A stretch of 64,000 nt of DNA from Cladopsammia gracilis (lineage: Eukaryota > Cnidaria > Anthozoa > Scleractinia > Dendrophylliidae). A model generated the notes under the pieces. The model saw only the letters and a list, made by a program, of their open reading frames with translations, had not been told where the DNA came from and ran no database searches. The position numbers and the translations under genes are program-made. Positions within the stretch are counted from its first letter, which is position 1. Each line of letters opens with the position of its first letter. This document shows positions 40,535 to 53,576 of this stretch, piece by piece. Location of the stretch: assembly GCA_022457155.1 (NCBI GenBank), contig JAJGOT010000438.1, forward strand, positions 587,001 through 651,000, given 5' to 3'.

Positions 40535-41207
40535 CTAAAAGATAAAGACAATTTTAAATTAATACTTTTTTGCATAACAGAAAAATGTGCATATGATCAT
40601 AATCATTATATATATTTTTAACCATGTCAGAAATGAAAAGTATGAAAGGGTCACACCAGCATTATCGTGATCTGAAAAACGTGTGGCAATTTAATAGATG
40701 TATTAACTCCCCTAAATGTCTATTTTATGTCTTGGCTAAAATAATCGAACTACAAGACAATTTTCAGGTATGGTAATTATAAGCGGCAACTCGATACCTC
40801 AAACCTAGTGGCCTTGGTAATCGTTATCGACAACAACAAGCATAGCAACACTGCTAAAGTCATTCAAGACATTTGCTAGTTTCTCAAGACATTAAGTTTA
40901 TCTTGGAAAGGTCTAGAAAATGTCTACAAGACCTTTGCTAGACCTACTGCAGACAAATTTAGACCTACATGTAGCTGCATCATGCAGTAAGGGGGCTATC
41001 TATAATTATGCCCAGCAAAGCTATATCAATGCCTGTGAAGTTTTGGGTGTAACACCTATGGTACACCACCACAGTCTATTGTGTAACAAGCTTTTCAGTA
41101 CTATAGTGTCAGATGTAAATCATAAGCTCAATAGTTTACTCCCGTCACCACAGGGAACCCAAACGCTTTGTTAGCTATAACATAATCATTTAATAAAAAT
41201 ATTGTTA

Positions 41208-41486
41208 TTCACCTGTTTTCCTGTGCCTTTTTGAGTAATTTTGGAAGCGGTTTGAATTCTAGCGAAGATGGTTGACCTTGCACGCGCTATTTATACGTCA
41301 CAAGTTTCCATTATTAACTCAAGTTCCCATTATACCATTAACCATTAACGCTCCTCAGGGGATGGGAACTAGAGACGTAATAGGCGCGTCGTATTTACGA
41401 AGAGAAATGTACAAGGTCAACCGTCTTTGCTCTGATGCAAATCGCTTCCAAAATGACTAAAAAAGACACAGGAAAACAGGTAACAT
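41208..41486. mobile_element. Foldback MITE (CACCTGTTTTCCTGTG)
   Basis: CACCTGTTTTCCTGTGCCTT...AATTTTGGAAGCGGTTTGAA mirrored by CGCTTCCAAAATGACTA... and CACAGGAAAACAGGT. Inner parts GGTTGACCTTG/CAAGGTCAACC also pair. Confidence 0.83.
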
Positions 41487-41516
41487 TGTAAATGGTTTGA
41501 ACCCAGGGAGACTGAC

Positions 41517-41548
41517 GTTTCGACAACCTGAGCGGAAGTCATCTTCAG
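41517..41548 (-). ncRNA. Hammerhead-ribozyme-like core
   Basis: Minus strand CTGAAGA (41542-41548), then TGACTTCCGCTCAGGTTGTC as an irregular stem II, GAAAC (41517-41521), then ACGTCAGTC giving a possible AC/GT stem III and a GUC-type cleavage triplet. Stem II pairing is weak. Confidence 0.4.
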
Positions 41549-41999
41549 AGTCATGTGAATTGTGAAAAGTCAGTTGATGTCATATTTTGAGTTACGCAGT
41601 TTTCGCATTCATAACCATAATACAAGAAACAATGAAAATATAATTTTGGAAAAAGTCAATCTTGCACGCAGCAATCATTCTTTTATAAAGGAGCGAGGAT
41701 TTTTAATAATTTTAATAAGTCTTGATTTGTAATTGAAGGGCTGAGAATAACAGGGGGCTAAGTGACTTTTTGGGTGATTTCTTCATTTTGTTTGAAAATT
41801 GTTAATTTCTCGTGTACAGGCTTGTTTTGGTGTCGTAAGCATTGCCGAAGTGTCGAATTGGCACTAACGTTAAGGAATTTGACAAATTTTACCTGCAAAA
41901 AAGAAGAGTTCTGGCCCTCTAGTGCTTTGACTGTACAATCCGACCATAGTTCCTTCCAAAACTGCAGCTAGAAGTTTCTAAACGACGCCATTACTAAAA

Positions 42000-43000
42000 G
42001 CAGATTGGTCATGAGAATATGCGACCGCAATATGGACGAACATAACATTATTTAAGGCGGGCTTATCGATGGCGTTCGCCACTTGCGACAACATGGCTGA
42101 ACAGCGAACAAGTCAGTGGTTGAGCGCTAGTTTAAGCCATGTTTAAGGCCCGCTCGGCGATGGAAAGACATCATGAAGTCCGGAAATCCTTAAGTCTCTA
42201 GCACTTCTCAAAGAAACGAGTCGTGTGTCTTTTGGCAGCTCGAAGTAAGTTCTTGCAAGGCAGGCAAAGGCTATGAGCCGACAGCAGAGAATCGGGAGCG
42301 CTTCCTAGGAGGTCCGCAAAGGAGATGGTGCGAAACTAAGTGGCTGACTATTGGCGATAAAATGAAGCAGTTTTGAGGGAATGAACTTCGGTTCGGGATT
42401 TTTTTTTTTTCTCGAGCGGGATTTAGTGGCACAGGCCCAAACTTGGCCATCTGAACTTGTGCTTTTTCCGTGCTTTTCCAAACACTAACCCTAACCTTAA
42501 CACTGAGCCAAAACTTAACCATAACCCTGACCAACTTGCGCTTTTTTCAAGTGAAACGAACACTAAAAGCAGTGAAACCAACAACTTGCGCTGTTGTCAA
42601 GTGAAACGAACAACTTTAGGGGTTAAAAAGCAGTGAAAACAGGAATCCCAAGGGGAATGAAGTACACAAAGACAAAGTGCTGCAGTGTTTGTTTGAGGTT
42701 TTTAAGCCGACCGCATTTTTTGGACCGTTTTTTCTAGAAAATGAAGCACAACACCAGTGAAAAAAAAGGCCAATGTTTACAACATAAAAACAAGTCCGTG
42801 TGCCAAATCAAAGGCTCCTTAGAGCCAACCCGTGAATTTGAAATGCGTAACGCGTTTAAATGCAATGCGGTAAGCTTATGTTTTCACTCTGTCACGGTTC
42901 AATATTTTTTTTAAAATTAAACGTAAGGATTTTTGACAAACGCAAAAACTAAAAATGCACTACATCACTTTCATAATGTTCAGTCCGAAGAAGAAAGAAA
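42000..43000. other. No gene recognised
   Basis: Mixed sequence with a short CCCTAA-like run (about 42484-42530). Frames here are short and lack splice-supported structure. Confidence 0.45.
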
Positions 43001-43021
43001 AAAAATATAAAAAAAATGAAC

Positions 43022-43093
43022 GGCCCGAGCGAGATTCGAACGTGGGCCTTTCGACTGTGAGTCTACGCTTTACACCACTCGATCACCGTGACC
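43022..43093 (-). other. tRNA-like sequence resembling tRNA-Val(CAC)
   Basis: Minus strand GACTCACAGTCGAAAGGCC and box B GTTCGAATC resemble a valine tRNA anticodon arm and T-arm; box A is TGATCGAGTGG. Acceptor and T-stems have several mismatches, so it is a pseudogene or a SINE head. Confidence 0.55.
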
Positions 43094-44523
43094 ACTGACT
43101 TAAAACGTAGATAACCATCAAAACGCGTGTCTCAGTTGAAAATTCCTTTTAGATCGATTTTAACGTTGCATTAAAGACTCCAAATGCGAAACATCTTTAA
43201 GCTTATTGTTGTTTATATTCGTTTACACCAATTCGGTTATTGTTATCGCTGGATTCACGCTGTTCTTGTTACAAAACGCATTCGTAACAAAGCATTACGT
43301 CACTAAGTTTACAGCTGATGGAAGGAGTGAGCGAGTGACTCATTTGCATATCAGTCGCCGTTACCGATAACCCGTTCATTTCGCATGCGCGTATATTCAC
43401 GGGTTAAAAACGGCTAATTTGGAGAAATTTTTATTTTTTCCCAAAAAGTCACTTAGCTCCGTGTTATTCTAACCCCTTCAATTATATTATATAAATAGTT
43501 TTTAGCATCAAATTTTAACTTTTCTGATTTGTATAGTATTATTCAGTCTTTCGTTTAGTTTAGTTAACAGGACCTGCGTTGATAGCAGTTTTTTCTAAAC
43601 TGACGCAGTCATCCTGGATAAACATGTTCTTTTATTATTATCATTATTATATACGTCTGGTTATACATGTAGCTGTCATTGGTCAGTTTAGCCGTGATGT
43701 TATTGGCTGTTGAGACTCAAGTCAGTGATAGGTGCGTTTCGATCCGTGCATTGCTAATGTCATTTCCAAAATCGTATTGTTAGTCAAACTCACCGACAAA
43801 AAGCTGAGTGAGTCAGCAACAAATTTTGACCATGTGATGACGTAAATCGTGGTAAATAAGAGTCCACACCATGGAAAACCGGTGGAAATCTGTTTTTTAC
43901 CACAATATTTAGTTTTGTTACAAAACGTGACAGCTAAGAAAGAGCAAGCATTGACTATAACTTGCATTGCATGATGTTAGCATCAGCACGGTTGTCTGCA
44001 CTCTCATTTACCACCTGCATCGACCAATCAGATTGCGAGATTACCGGAAAATGTGGTAAAATTGCCTCTTTTTTGGGTGGAAAAATTAATAATCGCCCCC
44101 GGCTATTATTTGAGGAAATATGGAATTGCATGGTGTTAAAGAGCCGAAAAAAAAAATAAAACCATTATAACATCACTAGCTGTTTTCTTTCTTTTCTCTT
44201 CCATCCCCTGTCTAAGTATGACCCACCCCTCATAATTTTATGCTATTATTATGGTTTCTTCATAAAGCTCAAACAAAAATGGACAAAATCAGTTATTTAA
44301 TTAATGATAGATTGTAGGGTCATTAACTGATTTTTGTTTTAAAATGTGTCTTGCTTTTGTAAACAGTTTTGAGTTGACAAAAAATACCTTAAGTTTATTC
44401 CTGTGGAAGCATGCTGGCTGTCTTTGTGTGTGTATATACATATATATATATATAAAACTAGTTAAAAAGACCGAAAATGGACAACTTTTGGTATAAAAAA
44501 TATAAAAAATTTAGTTTTAAAAC

Positions 44524-44548
44524 GTTTCGGTCTCTCGACCTTCATCAG
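44524..44548 (-). ncRNA. Hammerhead-ribozyme-like core (Penelope-like element)
   Basis: Minus strand CTGATGA (44542-44548), A, stem II GGTC-GAGA-GACC, GAAAC (44524-44528): a textbook core. Upstream GGTATAA can pair with downstream TTATACC as part of stem I. It lies about 65 bp 3' of the GIY-YIG frame ending at 44611 on the same strand. Confidence 0.62.
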
Positions 44549-44610
44549 TTATACCGACAAGTTACACATGAGACTTAAATACGGTTACAACAATGACTTA
44601 TAATGTTAAA

Positions 44611-45087
<477 letters not shown>

Positions 45088-45163
45088 GTACATCCTGTGC
45101 CCAAGTTCAGGAGTTGCCATAAAGCCATTATGGTAACAACCGGGAGGGCACATTGTATACATA

Positions 45164-45167
<4 letters not shown>

Positions 45168-45234
<67 letters not shown>
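45168..45234. repeat. (TA)n microsatellite
   Basis: A second TA array, 83 bp from the first. Confidence 0.95.
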
Positions 45235-45236
<2 letters not shown>

Positions 45237-45264
45237 GCCTGAATTTGACAAAACATGACTGCAA

Positions 45265-45729
45265 AGACTAAGAGAGACCAACAAATTGAATTGCAGTCAA
45301 AGCCTTAAAAAGTCTCCCCTGGCCACAACACCTGCTCTCCAGTCACCCACCCACAGTTAGCCCTGACCAGGGCGGGCCAACCACAGGCCAGCTAAAGAAT
45401 TTATTAATTTTTCATGCCGGCATTTTGTAATCAACTCAGATCCCTTGGTGAGCAAGGCTGCTGCCTAACGGGCGCCCGTTCGCCAGAGGCGCCCAAGTTA
45501 AGAACGTGGGCTACCAAATTTCGGTGCAAGGAGCCCGCGTGGGCGCCTAACATATAACATGGCATAAGCCCTAACCTCCTTGTAAACTAGATACCATTAG
45601 CTGGACTTTTAACAGTGAACTGTTGATATATTTGGCAAAAAAGCTAAGGCAGTAAATTTCCACAAATAACCTATATTAAATGTAACATGTTCAACTGCAA
45701 AGTTTTGTCAAAACGAACAAAGCCATCTT
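45265..45729. other. No gene recognised
   Basis: Spacer between the Penelope-like remnant and the large palindromic element. Nothing supportable. Confidence 0.5.
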
Positions 45730-46476
45730 TTCCGAGTCCTGTTAGCAGTTGGAAAGTGGGTCTGAGATTTAATTTCCAAATATGGAATAGCAAAATGATG
45801 GGCTATTTGTTGTCTCTGTTGACATGTGTTGTGCATCGTTCGCTTGTGAAATATGTTCGCCCTGTCTCGTCGATTGGATAACTTTTTTGTGGCTAGAATG
45901 GAAACACACTATCAACCGGATGGCTTAATGTTCAATTTCATGTGCAGTAGGAAATAAGTAGTAACTGTAGTAGTTTGATGCCATTTAAATTGTGTTTGAA
46001 AAAGTGAGGGGGATTGCTTTGGCCGATTGCGAGAAAGAAGAGATTAACATGCGTTCAGCCGCTCTTTTTGCCATTTCTGTATATAATTTGGTCTACGCCT
46101 ACAAATGTGATGATAATTTGGAAACCACTTGATGTTTTTTAAAATTTGACAATCTCAAGATTAATCGTCAAATATTATATAGCCTGTAAGTTTCAAGGAC
46201 ATTGAAAACATGCAAGGCAATTAAATAATGCCTCAAATGTACCATTTCCCCCCTCAGATTTTGTGTTTACAAGTGAGCATCCTCATTATTCACGGGAATT
46301 GTTTTCAAGTTTCATATGCACGGGCACAACTTTAGCAAAAAAAAAAACATTTTTTGGGACCGGTTCTACTAGTTCGAGGTAAGAATGGAGCGCCAGGACT
46401 GGTGACGAGCAGGACAATGGCGTAGCAAGCAATCATTATCCGTCCGCCTTTTTTCTTGAAATTTTAAGAAATTTTA

Positions 46477-47635
46477 ATGGCAAAAGCCATCGAAAAATAT
46501 TTTACAAAAAGGAAAGATAGATCGCCGGTATCTCCTAGCGAATTTTCGGCGTCCCTGGAAGCCAAGAAGGTAAAAAATCTCACGTTATCTGAACAACTAT
46601 CCGAAGAAGACGAACTAGGGCACGTGGAGCAAAAAGAAGAAGCCGGGAAATTCGAAGACGAAGTCTTCATGTCAGAAATGTCAGGAGAAATTGCCACTAA
46701 ACTACAAATAATCTTACGTAAACTTGAGAAACTGTATGGCATCGAAGGGTCTTTAAAGAAGATTGAAGCTTCACTAAAAAGTCTTGAACAAAGAACGGAA
46801 CATCTCGAAGCTTTTTAATCATCAGCCAAAGAAGACATACGCAGAATGAAAGAAAGCCTCAATAATCACGAACAGGCGCTGGAGGAACTTAAAATGAAAC
46901 AAGCAGCTTATGAAATTGAAACGGCAGAATTAAAAGTGAAATTAACAGAGCAGAAGAGCAAATCTGATGAGCTACACATGAAAAACCTCTACATAGAAGC
47001 CTACTCGCGACGCGAGAATATCAAGTTTACAAATATTGCGGAAGAGAAGACATCAGCCGTTCAACAAGAGGATACTGAAGAGCTACTAAATTGAATTTAT
47101 TTTTATTTATTTGTTTATTTATTTAACTACTCTTTTTCTCTAGTCTTTCTTGTGATTTATCTGTATATGTATTACATACGTGTAACCACTGCTCGCCTCG
47201 ACTAGCTAACCTGCTAACTGCGGGCAGTGGATATGTTGCTTTCTGTAAAATCTGTGATAATTAATAAACAGTTAAACAGTGAGGAATTTTCTAGAACGAG
47301 ATCTTGGCTATGCTGACGCAAGAACCGTAGAAATACAGCGCGTTCACCGAATCGGCAAAAGTAAGAATGGCGCACCACGTCCGATCTTGGCCCACTTCTT
47401 ACAATACAAGGACCGTGAACGTATTCTGTCTTTAGGACAACGGCTTAAAGAAACTAACTTCCAAATGTTCAAGGACTTGCAAGCCGAAATAATCGAGAAA
47501 CGGAGACCTCAAGTGGAAACATTGAAAAGAGCGAGAAGTAATGGAATCCCTGCTAATTTTAGCGCCTCCCAACCAGATAAGTTATATGTCAAGGGTAAAC
47601 TTTGGCCTGCAGGCAAAGAATTTATCATTTCTTGA
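46477..47635 (+). pseudogene. L1-type ORF1 (coiled coil plus RRM-like domain), split
   Basis: Starts ATG at 46477 with MAKAIEKYFTKRKDRSPVSP. Acidic and coiled-coil-like stretches follow (LQIILRKLEKLYGIEGSLKK; EQALEELKMKQ), a stop at 46818, then SRRENIKF, and after an insertion of about 180 bp VHRIGKSKNGAPRPILAHFL and YKDRERIL, the conserved core of L1 ORF1 RNA-binding proteins. Dead. Confidence 0.82.
47097..47280. mobile_element. Short insertion in L1 ORF1
   Basis: About 180 bp, starting with TTTATTTATTTGTTTATTTA and ending AATTAATAAACAGTTAAACAG, separates the codons for EDTEELL from RNFLERD. Probably a SINE or LINE 3' fragment; no clear target duplication. Confidence 0.6.
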
Positions 47636-48040
47636 ATGTGAAACGGAGATGAAATTCGTTTTGTCTATACGTAATGGAGATTAGGTCTGCCTTTATCTTT
47701 CAAATTAGTCTAGACTGCACAAATTCAATCGATAGCTTACACTACTTATATTACGCTATATACATAATATATAAGTTTATATTATATATCATTTTAGGCG
47801 GGCGTTTAATTTAATGGCGAAACTAGCTACGCCTACAATGAGAAATGCGGCGTACCTCTCAATCCACCGCTTCGATAAATTTTTATGTTTGTGTTTTAGT
47901 TAGTCTCAATTTCTGTGAATGTTTTGATTCATTCTGTTATGCATGTCATATCGTGAGTTTTTTGTGTTAAGTTCATAACTTTTTAACACCTTTTTCTGTT
48001 GGCATTCTATTTACGTTTTATCTTCTTTATAACTTAACTT

Positions 48041-51000
48041 ATGGATTTTAAAATAGCCTCTGTAAATGTTCGGGGACTAGGAGACAAGGCCAAAAGACGA
48101 GAATCGTTCAATTGGCTGAGATCCAAAAAATGTCGGCATATTTCATCCAAGAAGCGCATTGTACTGAAGACAATATTCATGATTGGCGGGCAGAGTGGGG
48201 CTATGAAGCTTTATTTAGTTGTTGCTCAAGCAAACAAGCAGGTGTTGCCATACTATTCAACAATAATTTTAATTTCCAAATCATAGCCACCTATGCTGAT
48301 CCTGAGGGACGTTTTCTAACATGCGATTTAACCACGAATGGAAAATGCTTTACCTTAGTTAACATATATGCCCCAAACAATGATAATCCAATTTTTTTCA
48401 TTAATGTGTTTGAACAGCTGAACAGATTTAATTGCGAGGAACTAATAATCGGCGGTGATTTTAATTTGGTTCTTGACGTCGAAAAAGACAAGAAGGGTGG
48501 CCTTGCCAGAACTCATAAAAAAGCGCGAGACACTGTATGTGAATCCTGTGAGCACTTAGATCTGATTGATGCATGGAGAGCAATGAATCCAGATAGTTAT
48601 AGATACACATGGCGACAAAAAACCCTGAAATTCAATGTAGGCTTGACTTTTTTCTTATAAGCCAAAGTACTATGTGTAATACTGTTTGCGCGGATATAGC
48701 ACCTGGATATAAAACGGACCATTCAATGATTACCTTACAAATTTCGCTGCACTCTAACACTCGGGGTAGAGGTTTTTCGAAACTTAACACGTCCTTTCTG
48801 ACCGAGATTGAATACATAAACCAAATAAAACTGACCACTCAACGAACCAAGGATGAATATGCTTCAGATGTTTTAATGTCTCCCAGTTTATTATGGGAAA
48901 TGGTAAAACTGAAGGAAAAAAATGCTCAAAAAAGAAGAGCAAATTGAAAACTCAATAGCAGATATAGAGAAACGTCTCAGCATTGCGGAGATTGGAGATG
49001 ATGTTAAAACAGAATTATGGGCAGACCTCGAGTTAAAGAGACGTGAACTGGAGGAGATTATTGAATACCGGACAAAGGGAGCAATTTTGAGATCCATATC
49101 ACAATGGTACAATGAAGGTGAAAAAAACACCAAATACTTTCTCGATCTAGAAAAAAGGCATTGTAAGCAAGGAACAATAGCCCAGCTAAACATAAATGAT
49201 AATGAATCCGTCTATACCGATAAAGAAATATTATATTTATTTAAAAGAATGCGAATCTTTCTATAAAAACCTATACACTTCAAAAATTGATGCCAGCCCT
49301 GCAATTCCGCAAACACCGTTTTCTTCCCACAGGACAATAAGAAAGGCATTACAACTGAGGAAAAAAATATCTGTGAAGGATTATTGAATAGGGAAGAATG
49401 TCTCCAAGCTCTGAAGAAAATGGCAAACAACACAACTCCTGGAACAGATAGCCTCCCGTCAGAATTCTATAAGGTTTTTTGGAATGACTTGGCAGATTTA
49501 TTGACAACCGCTTTAAACTACTCCTACGAAGCCTCAGAGCTTTCAGTGACACAACGCCGTGGAATAATAAAGCTTATACCTAAGAAAGATGCAGACCTTA
49601 ACTTAATAAAGAATTGGCGCCCTATTACACTTTTAAACTGTGATTATAAATTGGCAGCAAAAGCCATAGCAAATCGCATTAAAACCGTTCTCCCAAATCT
49701 TATTTCTAATGATCAATCAGGTTTTATAAAAGGCAGATTCATCGGTGAAAACATCCGCTTAATCGATAGCCGGCGTTATTAGATATGCAGCATCAGAAAA
49801 TATTCCAGGTTTACTCCTTTTTCTCGACTTTGAAAAAGCATTTGGCACCCTAGAGTGGCCTTTCGTCCAACGAACGCTTAGCTATTTTGGTTTTCGTCCT
49901 TCATTTCAAAAATAGGTCCAGATTTTTTATTGCAACATCGAAAGCTGTATATTAAATAACGGGTGGGCAAGCAATCTTTTTGCGCCCACCCGAGGAGTCA
50001 GGCAAGGCTGCCCTCTCTCGCCATATTTATTTATTCTTTCAGCAGAAATTTTAGCAGATTCCATACGTAACAACAAAGAAATAAAGGGACTAAAAGTAAA
50101 CAACAATGAAATCAAACTGAGCCAATATGCCGATGATGCAACTCTGATTTTAAAAAACGGTTCCGTAGAATCTCTTCTAGCAGCTTTAATGAACTTAGAG
50201 TCCTTTAGCATTATGTCTGGCCTCAGACTCAACAGTAAAAAAACGGAAGCGCTGTGGATAGGTTCAAACGCTGACAACAACTTTAAACTTTGTCCCGAAA
50301 AAGATTTTAAATGGCCAAAAAAAGGTAAAAGCCCTTGGTGTGTGGTTCTCAACAATGCTCGATGCGGGCACTGACAGAGATGAATTATAAGGACAAGCTG
50401 GAAAAAGTTAAAGGGATACTGGGATCTTGGAAACTTTGCGAGCTTGGCTTCTTAGTTAAAATAACAGTATTAAAAAGCTTAGTAGCCTCACAGTTAGTCT
50501 ATATATGTTCGTCTCTTCAAACCAACCATGCAGTAATTAAAGAGATAAATTCTCTGTTTTTCAACTTTCAACTTCCTATGGAACGACAAACGAGATAAAA
50601 TAAAAAGAGATATAATGATAAATGACTATTCAGAAGGGGGACTGAGAATGATTGATATTGTCTCTTTCAATAAGGCGCTAAAATCTACTTGGATACAAAA
50701 ATATCTTAACAAAGAAAACCACGGAGCATGGAAGATTTTTTTTGGATTTAGAACTCCAAAAATGTGGAGGGGAAGCATTACTTACTGGTAACTTAAATAG
50801 GAGAGATATCAAAACTTTGACCTCAGTTTTAGACCCTTTTGTTAGTGAAACCCTTGAAGCTTGGTCGGAAATTATTTTTGAGTCAGAGGTAGCATATAAA
50901 GATTTTCTTTCACATCCTCTTTGGTATAATTCTCTCATACGAATGGGAAACAGACCAGTGTTCTTTAGGGAGTGGTTTCAGAAAGGTATAACAAAGGTTA

Positions 51001-52519
51001 AACACCTTATGGATGACTCCTATAAATTCCTTTCGCTTAAAGCCTTTCAAGAGAAGTATAACCTGAATGTCCGCCCTCTCTCCTACTTTGGAATAATATC
51101 TGCGTTAAATAGTCTGCAAAAGCTCTTTCCAGATTGCACAAGAAACTTAAGGTTACAGTGTACCTTCGGCGGTGTCTTCAGTATAACAGCTCTAGCGTCT
51201 TAAGATTACACTTAATATACCTAAACCCAGATATCAAATTAAAGCTTATAGAGCTGGCTATCTAAATATGGAAACCATTTGGTAATAAAATGAATTGTCG
51301 AATTTTTTACGACGTCTAAATTCGAACGTCCGAATCAGCTTTAAAACGCTATAACTCAAAGCGATTATTATATTTTGCTAATTTGATTTGTTCTCGGGTT
51401 TCCGGACACGAAGCGCTAAAAAAACGTGTCGGCGATTTCCCATATTCAATTGCAATGAAAAGTTACAGAATATTTTCGAAAAGGGGAGAAAAAAATTGGA
51501 ATGATCGCACGAAAATGGCTCTTGACGAAAAAGTTTTCGGAATTAAAAAATTCGCCGACGCATTTTGTTGATTATATGTTAGCCTAGCTTCTGTCCAAAT
51601 TTGAGGAAAATCGAACAAATTTCCTTTGAGTTGTAGCTCTTTAAAGTGTCCCCAACAAGCGAAAAATTAACTTTGAGAAAACGGCGCTTAAAAAAACATA
51701 TCGCTAAATAAACAAACTCCGCCCACAAAAGTTATACCGTCATTTCTCCGTCAATTTTCACTATTTTTCGATATTTTTTTTTTGGATGAAAGTTCATCCT
51801 GTAAACTTTATTTTAACGCAAAAAAAAAATTTCAATAAATTTTTGATCTGAAGGTACACTGTAACCTTAACCGAAGGTGCGGATACTTTTTTGACAAAAT
51901 TTTTATCCACCAAAAAATCTTGTAGCTTAGCATACAAAAACCTTGTCGAAAAAAAGAGCGAAACACCAAATGTAAGCCAACAAAAATGGCTAGAGGATGC
52001 TTTAATTATAACGGATAATGATATTGATTGGGGAGCAGCTTTCCAATTACCTTTTTACTGCACTAAAAGCTCAAAACTTATAGTTTTTCATTTTAAATTT
52101 CTACATCGCCGACTACCCACTAATGACTTTCTAAAGAAGATTGGACTTGTGGACAACGATAAATGTACCTTTTGCCAGGCTGAAAAAGAAAACTCATTCA
52201 TCTTTTTTGGCAATGTTCGATGTCTGGCGACTTCTGGCATAACTTTAAGTGTTGGTTACAATCTTGTCAAATATTTCCAAAAGATCAAACCTTATCTTTT
52301 ATTACTGCTCTGGGTCTGAGGCCGGACATTTCTAAATTTAAGCTTCAAATCAACTTTTGCTGTCTATGCGCCAAATATTATATATGGCTTTGCAAACAAA
52401 AACAACATATTCCTAAACTTAGTGGATTTCTGAAACACTTAAAGTATATTAAGGACATCGAGACGTATAGAAACACAATTCCAAACAAAAAGTGGGAGCC
52501 TCTATTACCCTATCTATAG
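48041..52519 (+). pseudogene. L1-type ORF2 (endonuclease, reverse transcriptase)
   Basis: N-terminal APE endonuclease: KIASVNVRGLGDKAKRRE, QEAHC, VNIYAPN, GGDFNLVLD and, after a frameshift, RLDFFLIS and TDHSMI. Reverse transcriptase: PGTDSLPSEFYK, NWRPITLLNCDYK, SGFIKGR, LFLDFEKAFGTLEW (D to G change near motif A), RQGCPLSPYLF, and YADD at about 50128-50139. The C-terminal cysteine segment CTFCQ precedes KWEPLLPYL. At least six frame changes plus a MITE insertion. Inactive. Confidence 0.88.
51151..51866. mobile_element. TTAA-flanked MITE inside the L1
   Basis: GGTTACAGTGTACCTTC at 51151 and GAAGGTACACTGTAACC ending 51866, between TTAA at 51147-51150 and 51867-51870. 716 bp without transposase. 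The L1 reading continues on both sides, so this insertion is younger than the L1. Confidence 0.9.
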
Positions 52520-52983
52520 TGTCCTAGCCCCCCTTCAAGTTATTTTAAAGTAGTCGTTTAATATTTTATTTAATGTGTCAATTCATAATTTTACCAGCCC
52601 ATTCAATGTAAATGTGCCAAAAGTTGCGTGTTTTATTTTATTCAATATTTCTGTATTTATTATTGTTATTAGTTATTGCTTTTGTTATTCCTTTATTTGA
52701 TGTATAATTTAATAAAATAAGGTTGAAATAAAAGAAAAAAAATAAAAAATAAAATAAAAATTAAAAAAAAAAATCATTTGAATCGAACAGAACGCTCGAT
52801 TGCTTTGCAAAGAATTTTCCGAAACATGCTAATAACTGGCTTGAGAATTGCAATAACATTACGCACTCAATGTCACGCTATTACGTGGGTCTAGACTTTT
52901 ATCCTGCTCTGTTGTTCTGTGGAATGAAAACCTTTTTGTTTTCTGGACATAGAGATCCTTGGCATGGCTGCATAACAGCGTAA

Positions 52984-53576
52984 TACATACATACATACAT
53001 ACTTTATTACCTTTCCCCAAAGGGGCTTTTCAAAGATAATTAAAACTAACTAACAAGAATAATCGAAAAATAACTAATTACATTATGATCATAAATATAA
53101 ATCGTATTTACAAATATAAATTGAATTAATTAAGTTAAGATTCTAAAAATTCCTTAAGAAGCTTGCGCTTTAAAACTTTCTTAAAAACCGAAACAGATTT
53201 ACTAAATTTTAAAATAGGGTCCAATGAGTTCCAAATATTAACAGTGCGATAATAAAATGTCCTCTGGCCAGAAGCAGTTCTAAATAAAGGAATGTTTAAT
53301 TGTTGAGAATTTCTAGTTGAACGGTTACTAATATTCTCACGCTTAATAAATTTAGATATCAAGTAGTCGGGGGCACAGCCTGTCATACACTTAAAGGCCA
53401 GGGTGGCACTCCGATAATAAAGCTGGCTAGATACTGGCAGCCAATTTAACTTTTTTAGTGCGGGGGTGACATGGTCATATTTTCGCGTGCCGCTTACAAT
53501 TCTACAGGCAAAGTTTTGTACAGATTGCAGTTTATCTAATAGCATGACGTCGAGTGTGTTATGTTGTAACAATTCT
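52984..53576 (-). mobile_element. L2/CR1-type LINE 3' fragment
   Basis: Minus strand frame 53135-53572 reads QSVQNFACRIVSGTRKYDHV, TPALKKLNWLPV, FKCMTGCAPDYL and FRTASGQRTFYYRTVNIWNS, the conserved C-terminus after the reverse transcriptase in L2/CR1 elements. It ends with AATAAAGTATGTATGTATGT at about 52984-53010, the usual short tandem 3' tail. 5' truncated. Confidence 0.9.

Larger units (their letters stand above)
46345..52776 (+). mobile_element. L1/Tx1-type LINE, nearly full length, degenerate
   Basis: ORF1 (46477-47635) and ORF2 (48041-52519) in order, then a short 3' UTR and an A-rich tail (about 52728-52776). Interrupted by insertions at about 47097-47280 and 51151-51866, and by several frameshifts. 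The order, APE-type endonuclease and C-terminal cysteine cluster place it in the L1/Tx1 group. Confidence 0.88.

Noticed and set aside
24925..43093. Functional tRNA genes at 24925-24990 and 43022-43093
   Set aside because: Box A and B are present, but acceptor and T-stem pairing fails in both; they are treated as SINE heads or pseudogenes.
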